Source: Daphnia carinata (lineage: Eukaryota > Arthropoda > Branchiopoda > Diplostraca > Daphniidae). Taken from it: a stretch of DNA of 64,000 nucleotides. The notes under the pieces were generated by a model. The model was not told where the DNA came from, made no database searches, and saw only the letters and a program-made list of their open reading frames with translations. The DNA is taken from NCBI RefSeq assembly GCF_022539665.2, contig NC_081333.1, forward strand, positions 5,764,971 to 5,828,970, written 5' to 3'. Below are positions 23,455-35,300 of this stretch, one piece after another; positions within the stretch are counted from its first letter, which is position 1, and each line of letters begins with the position of its first letter. A program made the position numbers and the translations under genes.

Positions 23455-26382
23455 CTATTTGGGTCGATCTCCGGGAACTCTGTTCGGCTCGTCTTGTAGA
23501 CCTCCCTCTTCGGTGCGAGACGAAGCTTCCAGCAAACAAAGTCGGTGGACTGGACGCACAAAGACTGCGCCTTCGGTTTGCACCTCCACGACACGAATGA
23601 GTCCGTCAGCTCCAGGGAACGTCTTCGATACGCTGCCGATCTTCCACTGACCCCGCGGGACGTTAGGATCGATCAACATAACCACGTCATTTACTGACAT
23701 GTTTCGGTGCTTGGTCTTCCACTTCTTGCGAGGGGCTAAAGACGGCAGGTAATACTTGGTCCATAAATCCCAAAACAAGTTCATCATACGCTGGACGTAT
23801 CGAAATTGTTCACGGGGAAGCACGTCGTCAAACGAGCCGGCAGGTAGATCAGACGTGGGGGGACGATTCATGAAATCGTTTGGTGTCAGCGGTCTGAGAT
23901 CGGCGGGGTCCGTACTAGTGTAGGTAAGCGGTGGGCTGTTTAATAGTCCAGCAATCTCCGCTAAGATAGTCCGAAGTGTTTCATCAGAGGGGAATCGGAG
24001 GCCTTTCTTCTCAGTTTCCAAAGCACGGTACAACGCCTTTTTCGTCGAACGAACAAGACTTTCGTGGGCTCCGCCAAAATGTGGAGCGCGAGGAGGTTGG
24101 AATCGCCAGTCGATCGCCTTTTCGGTTTTGAACCTTGTTAAATCTTCGCTGCTATGCAATTCATTAACAAGGGAATTCAGCTCACGCTCGGCTCCTACGA
24201 AGTTGGTTCCGTTGTCCGAATGAACGGTTCTTGGCTTGGTGTAGATGCCTATGAAACGTCTCAGAGCAAGGAGGAAGTCGTCTGATGACAGGGAAAAGGC
24301 AAGTTCAAGGTGCACGGCCCTCGTAACAAGACAGGTGAAAAGGGCTCCATAACGTTTGTTTACCCTATTCCGTCCAGGGCTGGTCTCTAGCGGCCCAAAG
24401 TAATCCACTGCCGTGTGTGTGAACGGACTGGCAAGTGACTCGAGGCGTTCAGACGGAATTTCTCCCATCATTTGTGCTGCCGGGGCCGCGCGTTCTCGTA
24501 TGCATTCTGTACAGTTGTGACGTATCCTTTTAACTGCTTCTCTCCCCCGTACGACCCAGAAATGTTGAAGAAGTTTGGAGAACAGGTAGTCCGTTCCTGC
24601 GTGATGCATCTCTCGATGCAGGGCGGAAATGATATTCTCAGTTAGTGGGTGTTTGCTGGGCAATAACGGAGGGTGGAGAACATCGTAGGGCAACTTCGCT
24701 CGTCCGATCCGGCCGCCAAGTCTCAAGAGTCCGTCCTTTCCCAGCCATGGACTTAGAGCGAGGAGATGAGACGTCGATTTTAAAGTTTTCCCATTCTCCA
24801 GTCGATGCAGGTCGTCGCCAAAAGCCTCTTGCTGACAAATCTTTATAATGTTTAAGAATTCACCTTCTAGTCTCAGCACCGAAGACAGGTTGGTCTGATC
24901 AATGGACAGGGTCGACCAATTGTAGGTCACCGACGATTTCGAGTGGTTAATCTTGCTTGATTTGATTTCTTCATTGACGACCATCCACGGTAAGTCTTTT
25001 GGCCACTCGTCCTCCATCTTGAAAAGGAAGTCGGGGCCTTCCATCCAGACCTTAGGTAGAACTTCGTCATCGATCGCTGAACGTGTTGCGGTGTCGGCTG
25101 GGTTCAGGCGCCCCGGTACAAACCTCCATTCTTCCGTTTCGGTGATGGTCTGTATTTCACCCACTCTGTTGGCTACGAACACTTGGTATGATGAGGCGGA
25201 TGCTCTGACCCAGTTCCTAACCGTGCTACTGTCGGTCCAAAACCGGCGAGCGGTGACCGATCGCGTCAAGGAACTCTGCACAAATTTGGCGAGACGGGCA
25301 CCTAGTAGCGCGGCGTTGAGCTCCAGCTTCGGGACGGATAGAGTTTTCATCGGCGCAAGCTTTGTGCAAGCTTTGATCTGCGAACACCGTATTCGTCCAT
25401 CTTCCCACACGTTCCGTATGTACACAACGGCCGCGTAGGCTTCCTCCGAGGCGTCGCAAAAGATGTGTAGCTGCGAGCTGGTGATCTTTGTTTCATCCGG
25501 GAACAGGCATCGGTTGAAAGTGGCTTCGGGTAGTCTGCTTAAAAGTCGAAACCAGGATCGCCACCACGCTGCTTCATCCTCGCTAACCTCGTCCGACCAG
25601 TCTAGTCCTTTAATCCCGATCTCTCTTAGCTTGATCTTTGCTTTTATGATGAAGGGTGAAGCCGTCCCAAGCGGGTCAAATACACTTGCGACCTTACTGG
25701 TCAAACCGGCCCGAGTGTATTTTAGGTCATCACAGGTTCTAGCACTGAACCCCAACGAATCCGATGCGATATTCCAAGTGATACCAAGAACAGTATCAGG
25801 ACCACTATTGGTGAGCGCATGAGGTCGTGTCGTCGCGGCTAATATCGTTGCATTCTTCGTAATTTCCCGGATGAAACGCTTGGAGTTGGAAATCCATCCT
25901 TGAAGGTGTAAGTCTGCTGAAGCGAGAACTTTAGTGACGGCTTCCGCTTCTTTCAGCCCTAGAGCCACGGTCGGCGCAGACCCTAGATAGTCGTCCACGT
26001 ACATTTTCCGCAGAATCGCCTGGACTACGAGTTCATCTGCGCCTGCGTCGATGGCGGCCCGTCTTGTCGTCTGGATGGCCACGAACGGCGAGCAGCTAGC
26101 TCCAAACGGCAAACGGTTCATCCTGTAGACAACCGGTTTCTCGGAGGGAGTTTCTTGCCACAAGAAAAAAAAGTATGGAGTGTCGCACGACCTCAACCGA
26201 AAACGGCTGAACATAGCTTCGACATCTGACGCCCAAGCGACCTCTCCTTCTCTAAACTGTATAAGGACTGCGGGAAGCGATGGCTGAAGGGCAGGTCCAC
26301 TTAGGATGGCATCGTTCAGGCACTTGCCTCTATGCATGGCAGCGGCGTCGAAGACAACACGAAGTTTCGTCCCTTTGTACAC
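23455..26382 (-). CDS. pol: BEL/Pao Pol: reverse transcriptase, RNase H and integrase
   Basis: A 975-residue frame counted from an internal Met. The RT domain really starts upstream, where this frame is open back to the frame change near 26504. RT: first catalytic Asp in WASDVEAMF (D53) and the YVDD box at 128-131. RNase H: FCDASEEAYAAVVY (about 309-321) and WTDSSTVRNW (382-391). Integrase: zinc-binding H589/H593 and C624/C627, then the DDE triad D660 (TAVDYFGPL), D723 (HSDNGTNF) and E774 (GGAHESLV). C-terminal domain with RGQWKIGSV and FVRPVHRLCLLE, typical of BEL/Pao. Together these copy the RNA into DNA and insert it. No internal stop. The first Met is unlikely to be a true start, since BEL elements make one Gag-Pol polyprotein and this part would be reached by reading through from Gag. 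Confidence 0.95.
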   Translation of the reverse strand: MYKGTKLRVVFDAAAMHRGKCLNDAILSGPALQPSLPAVLIQFREGEVAWASDVEAMFSRFRLRSCDTPYFFFLWQETPSEKPVVYRMNRLPFGASCSPFVAIQTTRRAAIDAGADELVVQAILRKMYVDDYLGSAPTVALGLKEAEAVTKVLASADLHLQGWISNSKRFIREITKNATILAATTRPHALTNSGPDTVLGITWNIASDSLGFSARTCDDLKYTRAGLTSKVASVFDPLGTASPFIIKAKIKLREIGIKGLDWSDEVSEDEAAWWRSWFRLLSRLPEATFNRCLFPDETKITSSQLHIFCDASEEAYAAVVYIRNVWEDGRIRCSQIKACTKLAPMKTLSVPKLELNAALLGARLAKFVQSSLTRSVTARRFWTDSSTVRNWVRASASSYQVFVANRVGEIQTITETEEWRFVPGRLNPADTATRSAIDDEVLPKVWMEGPDFLFKMEDEWPKDLPWMVVNEEIKSSKINHSKSSVTYNWSTLSIDQTNLSSVLRLEGEFLNIIKICQQEAFGDDLHRLENGKTLKSTSHLLALSPWLGKDGLLRLGGRIGRAKLPYDVLHPPLLPSKHPLTENIISALHREMHHAGTDYLFSKLLQHFWVVRGREAVKRIRHNCTECIRERAAPAAQMMGEIPSERLESLASPFTHTAVDYFGPLETSPGRNRVNKRYGALFTCLVTRAVHLELAFSLSSDDFLLALRRFIGIYTKPRTVHSDNGTNFVGAERELNSLVNELHSSEDLTRFKTEKAIDWRFQPPRAPHFGGAHESLVRSTKKALYRALETEKKGLRFPSDETLRTILAEIAGLLNSPPLTYTSTDPADLRPLTPNDFMNRPPTSDLPAGSFDDVLPREQFRYVQRMMNLFWDLWTKYYLPSLAPRKKWKTKHRNMSVNDVVMLIDPNVPRGQWKIGSVSKTFPGADGLIRVVEVQTEGAVFVRPVHRLCLLEASSRTEEGGLQDEPNRVPGDRPK

Positions 26383-28832
26383 TCCGTGATGGGATAGGAA
26401 GTATTTAACGGTGTCCGCGGAAGGATTGTCGACCTTGGAGGCATAGCCTTTTGTGAAAGTCTTCTGTAAAGCGGCTCGATAATCCAGATAGAAAGACCTG
26501 TTTTTTCGAATTTCCTCAAAAGGCTTTTGAGCCTAAGCTCCGCGCTGCTCCGATTACACTCGAAATTTGGTTCACCGACTCGCCACGTGATTGGCACCTC
26601 GTAACCGGTCTCTAATTTTCTTGTCTCGTCTTCTAGGATCTTAACGGCTCGCTGGTCATCAATAGATAGGGCGGCGGTCTGGTATTCCGTTCCGAAGTTC
26701 TCGGTATCGCAGAATCGGCGTAACTCGTTTGCAATTTCCGTTAGTGAGGTACTACTGGACACATGATGTAACCGAATGGTGTAGACGGAAGATTCGGCAC
26801 CGATGACACCTCTCACAATCCAACCTAGACGGGTGCGGGATGCGACGGGTTCATCTTCTCTGCCGACCCTGGATTCCAGCGTTGCGACTAGATGACCATA
26901 ATCCATCCCGAGCAGAATGTCTATTCGTCCACCAGAAATCCCAATCGGTAGATCGGACAGATGTGGCCACTCTAACTTAAGTCGAGACCAGTCGATCACT
27001 GGCGTTGGACTTGCCACCGTTGGAAGCGTTGAGGCTTGGAGATCGAATGATTCAACGGAATCCGCACGAAGCTTAATGTCCACTCTCCGTGATCGGTAGT
27101 GGTTCACTACATGGCCAGCTCCGTCTACCGCCAATATCTGCCGATCACCGCGTAATTTCAAACGGTGCGCAAAATCCTCCCTAATCAAAGTCGTGTCGCT
27201 CCCCTCATCCACGAAGACGTTGGCTGGGAAAACTGATCCGTCTTCCGTGATGACGTTGAGCCTCACCATTCCCATGACAACTTGGCGCCGTTGGGGTTGC
27301 TTAGATCGTAGAGTATTGTTTCGTGAGCCATCAGTTACTTCCCGGGATGGATCATGTAGAAGGGCGTGATGCCACATCTTGCAGTTAGGGTAGCGGCAAG
27401 TCTTCTTAACTCGACAGTCTCTTGCAGAATGCCTCGTACCGAAACAGCTATAGCATAACCGATGTCTGGCACAAAAGCTGACCCTGTCTCCTACAAGAAG
27501 AGCTTTGAATTCGTTGCAGTCTTGAACCCGATGATGACCTTCGCACTTAAAGCAATACGGTTGGATAGATCCTAGGCGGGTCATCTTTTCGTCTACTTGG
27601 AACTTTGAGGAGCTCTGATGGGTGCGAGCTGGACGCTGCCTATGGTTGATGCTTCCGGCGGCTGGTTGCAATTGGTCTGCTGCCAAACTATACGCGTTCT
27701 GGTAGGCTGAGGGGCGTAGACATAGCCAATTTCCGAAATTGTTAAGGCTTCTCTCGTCTATGGTTTCTCTTCGATCGGCATTCCAAGCTAATCTATCTTG
27801 TAACTGGAGCTTGAGACAGATTCTCTCGATTAAGTCCGCTGAAGATGTTTCACCGATACGATTTAGGTCAAAGAGGTGGGTCCGGATCTTCTCGGAAAAT
27901 CGTTTGAAGCTGGAAGGGTCATTTCTTAACTCCAGTCGTTCGATAGCTTGGAAGTGGGCTGCCCTCATGACATCTCTTCTACCACAGTTTTGTTTCAGTC
28001 TCACCAATGCTTCGATGTATGCCGCCTCTCCTCCACCAAGACCATGGACAATATCAACGCAGTCGCCTCTCAGACTGCGCTTCAATAACGCGAGTTTTTC
28101 TCCTGGAGATTTTGCAGTGTCGTGAACGAGAGCACGAAAAAGGTCTATCCAGCAAAACCATTCAAGTGCTTTCCCACTATAAGGTTCCAGTTCTGCTTTT
28201 ACCGAGGCATGAGCCCCTCTTCCCATCCAATTGTGAGGTGGCAGTTGTCCTGCACTGTAAAGGTCTATCCAGACGTCGGGCGCTTGATCGTGGTCTTCAA
28301 CAAGCTCGTTTGTGGGCCATCTTTGGCGATCGGCACACCATCTCTGAACGTTTCCGTTATTGGGATCTCCAAAAGGAATTCCGGTTTCGGCGTTGACATT
28401 TAAACTTTGTAGCCTTATTTCTACTTCTCTCAGCTCTGCTTCTCGACGATCGAATGAACTCCGTCGACCATTCTCTGCTTCTCGTAAAGACATTGGCTGT
28501 TGGTTATGGTGGCTGCGTGCAACACTAGAGCGATGAGAGCTGTGATCGTCCTCTCTCTGATTACTACTCTGTAGTGGCATGTGTAGACTAGCAATAACCG
28601 ATGGCTCGTCATTTACTCTTGCTTGCAAATATTGCTCTAAGTCATCTGCTACCGTTCCTACTTGTTGTATGTAGCGTAGATGTAAGGCTTGTTGATGGTC
28701 GACTTCGAGTTGTTCCTCATTCTCAAGAATACGGTCATTCAATTCTCTTGCCTCATTTAGCAGAGTTTCTACATGCTTGCAGAGGCCCTTCAAGGCCCCT
28801 CTTGATCCTCGTGCTTGTATAGTTGTATACAT
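26316..28832 (-). CDS. gag: BEL/Pao Gag and aspartic protease
   Basis: An 838-residue frame from the ATG at 28832; a stop lies about 17 codons upstream, so this is the first in-frame Met. Residues ~15-75 are a predicted coiled coil (VETLLNEARELNDRILENEEQLE), ~90-140 are polar, and ~205-400 form the Gag capsid-like domain of BEL elements (LEPYSGKALEWFCWIDLF, GEKLALLKRSLRG). Cys/His knuckles follow at 427-439 (CFKCEGHHRVQDC), 460-473 and 479-489. The retropepsin-like protease has VDEGSDTTLI at 541-550 and ILLGMDYGHL at 639-648; the Asp-Glu-Gly form is, as I recall it, common in BEL/Pao. From residue ~777 the frame no longer codes for the expected RT start, because an A6 run (26501-26506) is followed by RT-like sequence in the -1 frame. 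The last ~60 residues are therefore probably an artefact of the frame change. Confidence 0.92.
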   Translation of the reverse strand: MYTTIQARGSRGALKGLCKHVETLLNEARELNDRILENEEQLEVDHQQALHLRYIQQVGTVADDLEQYLQARVNDEPSVIASLHMPLQSSNQREDDHSSHRSSVARSHHNQQPMSLREAENGRRSSFDRREAELREVEIRLQSLNVNAETGIPFGDPNNGNVQRWCADRQRWPTNELVEDHDQAPDVWIDLYSAGQLPPHNWMGRGAHASVKAELEPYSGKALEWFCWIDLFRALVHDTAKSPGEKLALLKRSLRGDCVDIVHGLGGGEAAYIEALVRLKQNCGRRDVMRAAHFQAIERLELRNDPSSFKRFSEKIRTHLFDLNRIGETSSADLIERICLKLQLQDRLAWNADRRETIDERSLNNFGNWLCLRPSAYQNAYSLAADQLQPAAGSINHRQRPARTHQSSSKFQVDEKMTRLGSIQPYCFKCEGHHRVQDCNEFKALLVGDRVSFCARHRLCYSCFGTRHSARDCRVKKTCRYPNCKMWHHALLHDPSREVTDGSRNNTLRSKQPQRRQVVMGMVRLNVITEDGSVFPANVFVDEGSDTTLIREDFAHRLKLRGDRQILAVDGAGHVVNHYRSRRVDIKLRADSVESFDLQASTLPTVASPTPVIDWSRLKLEWPHLSDLPIGISGGRIDILLGMDYGHLVATLESRVGREDEPVASRTRLGWIVRGVIGAESSVYTIRLHHVSSSTSLTEIANELRRFCDTENFGTEYQTAALSIDDQRAVKILEDETRKLETGYEVPITWRVGEPNFECNRSSAELRLKSLLRKFEKTGLSIWIIEPLYRRLSQKAMPPRSTILPRTPLNTSYPITECTKGRNFVLSSTPLPCIEASA

Positions 28833-29153
28833 CTGAGTACAGGTACTCGTGATCTGACGGCGTGTATTAGTCCTGAGCCTCTACAATCTCAGCAGGTCTC
28901 TGTGAACTACATCTTCATTCACAGGTGCAACGGGAACGAATGCTTCTGAGATGGGAGCAGGTGTTACCGGTCTGTCCATTGTACTCAATTGGCTGACTTC
29001 ACAATTATTGCAAGATATGGAATCTGTATACGCTCCGGTTCGAAGGACCAATGGTAACTCAGCAATCTCTGTGCAATTATTGTTGGTCGGTAGTACAAGG
29101 TCTTAATTTATTTACCGATCTGATATGGTTTGTTCCACAAGTTACTAAACTAT
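28833..29153 (-). other. 5' leader of the BEL/Pao element
   Basis: About 320 bases between the 5' LTR and the gag ATG. Just inside the LTR the minus strand reads ATAGTTTAGTAACTTGTGGAAC. The tRNA primer site must lie here, but I cannot assign it. No other coding potential is convincing. Confidence 0.55.
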
Positions 29154-29357
29154 CTGTCTCACTCAATGGCGACAGACAGATCTACTTCAGAATATCTGAC
29201 GATGGGACTTTTACGTTTGCTCAGATTGACAGTGACGTTTTGGCTGTGTTTTATTTTACTGACTAAAACGTGGCAGACGATCTTTCCACTATTACATAAG
29301 AGTGTGGGAAACGAGAAGAAAGGTGGGCTAAACGGTAACTAAATATTCGCCGCACCA
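29154..29357 (-). repeat. 5' LTR of the BEL/Pao element
   Basis: 204 bp, starting TGGTGCGGCG at 29357 on the minus strand, about 98 percent identical by eye to the 3' LTR at 23179-23382. Satellite resumes at 29358 with gtatcaaatatac. Confidence 0.88.
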
Positions 29358-32300
29358 GTATCAAATATACGTGTATTTAATGTAAATATAGTGTGATACA
29401 GTGAGTTTCAATATCTACATTCAAACAGCATCAAATATACGTGTATTCAATGTGAATATAGTGTGATAGAGTGAGTTTCAATATCTTAATTCAAACAGCA
29501 TCAAATATACGTGTATTCAATGTGAATATAGTGTGATACAGTGAGTTTCAATATCTACATTGAAACAGCATCAAATATATGTGTATTCAATGTGAATATA
29601 GTGTGATACAGTGAGTTTCAATATCTACATTCAAACAGCATCAAATATACGTGTCTTTAATGTGAATATAGTGTTATAGAATCAGTTTCAATATCTACAT
29701 TCAAACAGCATCAAATATACGTGTATTCAATGTGAATATAGTGTTATAGAATTAGTTTCATGATCTACATTCAAACAGCATCAAATATACTTGTATTCAA
29801 TGTGAATATACTGTGATACAGTGAGTTTCATGATCTACATTCAAACAGTATCAAATATAGGTGTATTCAATGTGAATATAGTGTGATACAGTGAGTTTCA
29901 ATATCTACGTTCAAACAGCATCAAATATACGTGTATTCAATGTGAATATAGTGTGATACACTGAGTTTCAATATATACATTCAAACAGCATCAAATATAC
30001 GTGTATTCAATGTGAATATAGTGTTATAAAATCAGTTTCATGATCTAAATTCAAACAGTATCAAATATACGTGTATTTAATGTGAATATAGTGTGATACA
30101 GTGAGTTTCAATATCTACATTCAAACAGCATCAAATATACGTGTATTCAATGTGAATATAGTGTTATAGAACCAGTTTCAATATCTACATTCAAACAGCA
30201 TCAAATATACGTGTATTCAATGTGAATATAGTGTTATAGAATCAGTTTCATGATCTAAATTCAAACAGTATCAAATATACGTGTATTCAATGTGAATATA
30301 GTGTGATACAGTGAGTTTGGATATCTACATTCAAACAGCAACAAATATACGTGTATTCAATGTGAATATAGTGTTATACAATCAGTTTCAATATCTACAT
30401 TCAAACAGCAACAAATATACGTGTATTCAATGTGAATATAGTGTTATAGAATCAGTTTCATTATCTAAATTCAAACAGTATCAAATATACGTGTATTCAA
30501 TGTGAATATAGTGTGATACAGTGAGTTTCAATAGATACATTGAAACAGCATTAAAAATAGGTTTATTCAATGTGAATATAGTGTGATACAGTGAGTTTCG
30601 AAATCTACATTCAAACAGTATCAAATATACCTGTATTCAATGTGAATATAGTGTGATACAGTGAGTTTCAATATCTACATTCAAACAGCATCAAATATAC
30701 GTGTATTCAATGTGAATATAGTGTTATAGAATCAGTTTCAATATCTACATTCAAACAGCATCAAATAAACGTGTATTCAATGTGAATATAGTGTTATAGA
30801 ATCAGTTTCATGATCTACATTCAAACAGCATCAAATATACGTGTATTCAATGTGAATATAGTGTTACAGAAGCAGTTTCATGATCTACATTCAAACAGCA
30901 TCAAATATACGTGTATTCAATGTGAATATAGTGTGATACAGTGAGTTTCAATATCTACAATCAAACAGCATCAAATGTACGTGTATTCAATGTGAATATA
31001 GTGTTATAGAATCAGTTTCATGATCTACATTCAAACAGCATCAAATATACGTGTATTCAATGTGAATATAGTGTGATACAGTGAGTTTCAATATCTACAT
31101 TCAAACAGCATCAAATATACGTGTATTCTATGTGAATATAGTGTGATACAGTGAGTTTCAATATCTACATTCAAACAGCATCAAATATACGTGTATTCAA
31201 TGTGAATATAGTGTTATAGAATCATTTCATGATCTAAATTCAAACAGTATCAAATATATGTGTATTCAATGTGAATATAGTGTGATACAGTGAGTTTCAA
31301 TATCTACATTCAAACAGCATCAAATATACGTGTATTCAATGTGAATATAGTGTTATAGAATCAGTTTCATAATCTAAATTCAAACAGTATCAAATATACG
31401 TGTATTTAATGTGAATATAGTGTGATACAGTGAGTTTCAATATCTATATTCAAACAGCATCAAATATACGTGTATTCAATGTGAATATAGTGTTATAGAA
31501 TCAGTTTCATGATCTACATTCAAACAGCATCAAATAAACGTGTATTCAATGTGAATATAGTGTTATAGAATCAGTTTCATGATCTACATACAAACAGCAT
31601 CAAATATACGTGTATTCAATGTGAATATAGTGTTATAGAATCAGTTTCATGATCTAAATTCAAACAGTATCAAATATACGTGTATTCAATGTGAATATAG
31701 TGTGATACAGTGAGTTTCAATATCTACATTCAAACAGCATCAAATATACGTGTAGTCAATGTGAATATAGTGTTATAGAACCAGTTTCAATATCTACATT
31801 CAAACAGCATCAAATATACGTGTATTCAATGTGAATATAGTGTGATACAGTGAATATCAATATCTACATTCAAATAGCATCAAATATACGTGTATTCAAT
31901 GTGAATATAGTGTTACAGAAGCAGTTTCATGATCTACATTCAAACAGCATCAAATATACGTGTATTCAATGTGAATATAGTGTGATACAGTGAGTTTCAA
32001 TATCTACAATCAAACAGCATCAAATGTACGTGTATTCAATGTGAATATAGTGTTATAGAATCAGTTTCATGATCTACATTCAAACAGCATCAAATATACG
32101 TGTATTCAATGTGAATATAGTGTGATACAGTGAGTTTCAATATCTACATTCAAACAGCATCAAATATACGTGTATTCAATGTGAATATAGTGTGATACAG
32201 TGAGTTTCAATATCTACATTCAAACAGCATCAAATATACGTGTATTCAATGTGAATATAGTGTTATAGAATCAGTTTCAATGTCTATTCAATGTCTACAT

Positions 32301-35300
32301 TCAAACAGCATCAAATATACGTGTATTCAATGTGAATATAGTGTTATAGAACCAGTTTCAATATCTACATTCAAACAGCATCAAATATACGTGTATTCAA
32401 TGTGAATATAGTGTGATACAGTGAGTTTCAATATCTACATTCAAACAGCATCAAATATACGTGTATTCAATGTGAATATAGTGTGATAGAATCAGTTTCA
32501 ATATCTACATTCAAACAGCATCAAATATACGTGTATTCAATGTGAATATAGTGTTATAGAATGAGTTTCATATCTACATTCAAACAGCATCAAATATACG
32601 TGTATTCAATGTGAATATAGTGTGATACAGTGAGTTTCAATATCTACATTCAAACAGCATCAAATATACGTGTATTCAATGTGAATATAGTGTTATACAG
32701 TGAGTTTCAATATCTACATTCAAACAGCATCAAATATACGTGTATTCAATGTGAATATAGTGTTATAGAATCAGTTTCAATGATCTACATTCAAACAGTA
32801 TCAAATATACGTGTATTCAATGTGAATATAGTGTGATACAGTGAGTTTCAATATCTACATTCAAACAGCATCAAATATACGTGTATTCAATGTGAATATA
32901 GTGTTACAGAAGCAGTTTCATATCTACATTCAAACAGCATCAAATATACGTGTATTCAATGTGAATATAGTGTGATACAGTGAGTTTCAATATCTACATT
33001 CAAACAGCATCAAATATACGTGTATTCAATGTGAATATAGTGTTATAGAATCAGTTTCATGATCTACATTCAAACAGCATCAAATATACGTGTATTCAAT
33101 GTGAATATAGTGTGATACAGTGAGTTTCAATATCTACATTCAAACAGCATCAAATATACGTGTATTCAATGTGAATATAGTGTGATACAGTGAGTTTCAA
33201 TATCTACATTCAAACAGCATCAAATATACGTGTATTCAATGTGAATATAGTGTTATAGAATCAGTTTCATATCTAAATTCAAACAGTATAAAATATACGT
33301 GTATTTAATTTGAATATAGTGTGATACAGTGAGTTTCAATATCTACATTCAAACAGCATCAAATATACGTGTATTCAATGTGAATATAGTGTTATAGAAC
33401 CAGTTTCAATATCTACATTCAAACAGCATCAAATATACGTGTATTCAATGTGAATATAGTGTGATACAGTGAATATCAATATCTACATTCAAACAGCATC
33501 AAATATACGTGTATTCAATGTGAATATAGTGTTACAGAAGCAGTTTCATGATCTACATTCAAACAGCATCAAATATACGTGTATTCAATGTGAATATAGT
33601 GTGATACAGTGAGTTTCAATATCTACAATCAAACAGCATCAAATATATGTGTATTCAATGTGAATATAGTGTTATAGAATCAGTTTCATATCTACATTCA
33701 AACAGCATCAAATATACGTGTATTCAATGTGAATATAGTGTGATACAGTGAGTTTCAATATCTACATTCAAACAGCATCAAATATACGTGTATTCAATGT
33801 GAATATAGTGTGATACAGTGAGTTTCAATATCTACATTCAAACAGCATCAAATATACGTGTATTCAATGTGAATATAGTGTGATACAGTGAGTTTCAATA
33901 TCTACATTCAAACTGCATCAAATATACGTGTATTCAATGTGAATATAGTGTTATAGAATCAGTTTCATGATCTACATTCAAACAGCATCAAATATACGTG
34001 TATTCAATGTGAATATAGTGTTACAGAAGCAGTTTCAATATCTACATTCAAACAGCATCAAATATACGTGTATTCAATGTGAATATAGTGTGATACAGTG
34101 AGTTTCAATATCTACATTCAAACAGCATCAAATATACGTGTATTCAATGTGAATATAGTGTTATAGAATGAGTTTCATGATCTACATTCAAACAGCATCA
34201 AATATACGTGTATTCAATGTGAATATAGTGTGATACAGTGAGTTTCAATATCTACATTCAAACAGCATCAAATATACGTGTATTCAATGTGAATATAGTG
34301 TTATAGAATCAGTTTCATGATCTAAATTCAAACAGCATCAAATATACGTGTATTCAATGTGAATATAGTGTGATATAGTGAGTTTCAATATCTACATTCA
34401 AACAGCATCAAATATACGTGTATTCAATGTGAATATAGTGTTATAGAATCAGTTTCAATATCTAAATTCAAACAGTATCAAATATACGTGTATTCAATGT
34501 GAATATAGTGTGATACAGTGAGTTTCAATATCTACATTCAAACAGCATCAAATATACGTGTATTCAATGTGAATATAGTGTTATAGAATCAGTTTCATGA
34601 TCTACATTCAAACAGCATCAAATATACGTGTATTCAATGTGAATATAGTGTTATAGAATCAGTTTCATGATCTACATTCAAACAGCATCAAATATACGTG
34701 TATTCAATGTGAATATAGTGTGATACAGTGAGTTTCAATATCTACATTCAAACAGCATCAAATATACGTGTATTCTATGTGAATATAGTGTGATACAGTG
34801 AGTTTCAATATCTACATTCAAACAGCATCAAATATACGTGTATTCAATGTGAATATAGTGTTATAGAATCAGTTTCATGATCTAAATTCAAACAGTATCA
34901 AATATACGTATTCAATGTGAATATAGTGTGATACAGTGAGTTTCAATATCTACATTCAAACAGCATCAAATATACGTGTATTCAATGTGAATATAGTGTT
35001 ATAGGACCAGTTTCAATATCTACATTCAAACAGCATCAAATATACGTGTATTCAATGTGAATATAGTGTGATACAGTGAATATCAATATCTACATTCAAA
35101 CAGCATCAAATATACGTGTATTCAATGTGAATATAGTGTTATAGAATCATTTCATGATCTAAATTCAAACAGTATCAAATATATGTGTATTCAATGTGAA
35201 TATAGTGTGATACAGTGAGTTTCAATATCTACATTCAAACAGCATCAAATATACGTGTATTCAATGTGAATATAGTGTTATAGAATCAGTTTCATGATCA

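Larger units (their letters stand above)
23179..29357 (-). mobile_element. Nearly complete BEL/Pao LTR retrotransposon (minus strand)
   Basis: A 6.2-kb element with 204-bp LTRs (5' LTR 29154-29357, 3' LTR 23179-23382) that differ at about four positions by eye. Reading the minus strand: 5' LTR, leader, Gag-protease frame (28832 to 26316), RT-RNase H-integrase frame (down to 23455), a purine tract and 3' LTR. All catalytic signatures expected of BEL/Pao are present and only one frame change (at 26501-26506) breaks the polyprotein, so it is a young insertion. No short target duplication is seen. Instead the satellite on both sides overlaps in phase by about 24 bases (catcaaat...tattcaat), which suggests exchange between monomers after insertion. 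Confidence 0.95.

Noticed and set aside
27185-27215. Missing DSG/DTG in the BEL protease (VDEGSDTT instead)
   Set aside because: The catalytic Asp and Gly are in place, and to my knowledge Asp-Glu-Gly forms are usual in BEL/Pao proteases, so it is not an inactivating change.
26980-28403. Plus-strand frames opposite the BEL gag (for example 28007-28396) and opposite pol (24953-25438)
   Set aside because: They are antisense shadows of the long, motif-bearing minus-strand Gag and Pol frames.
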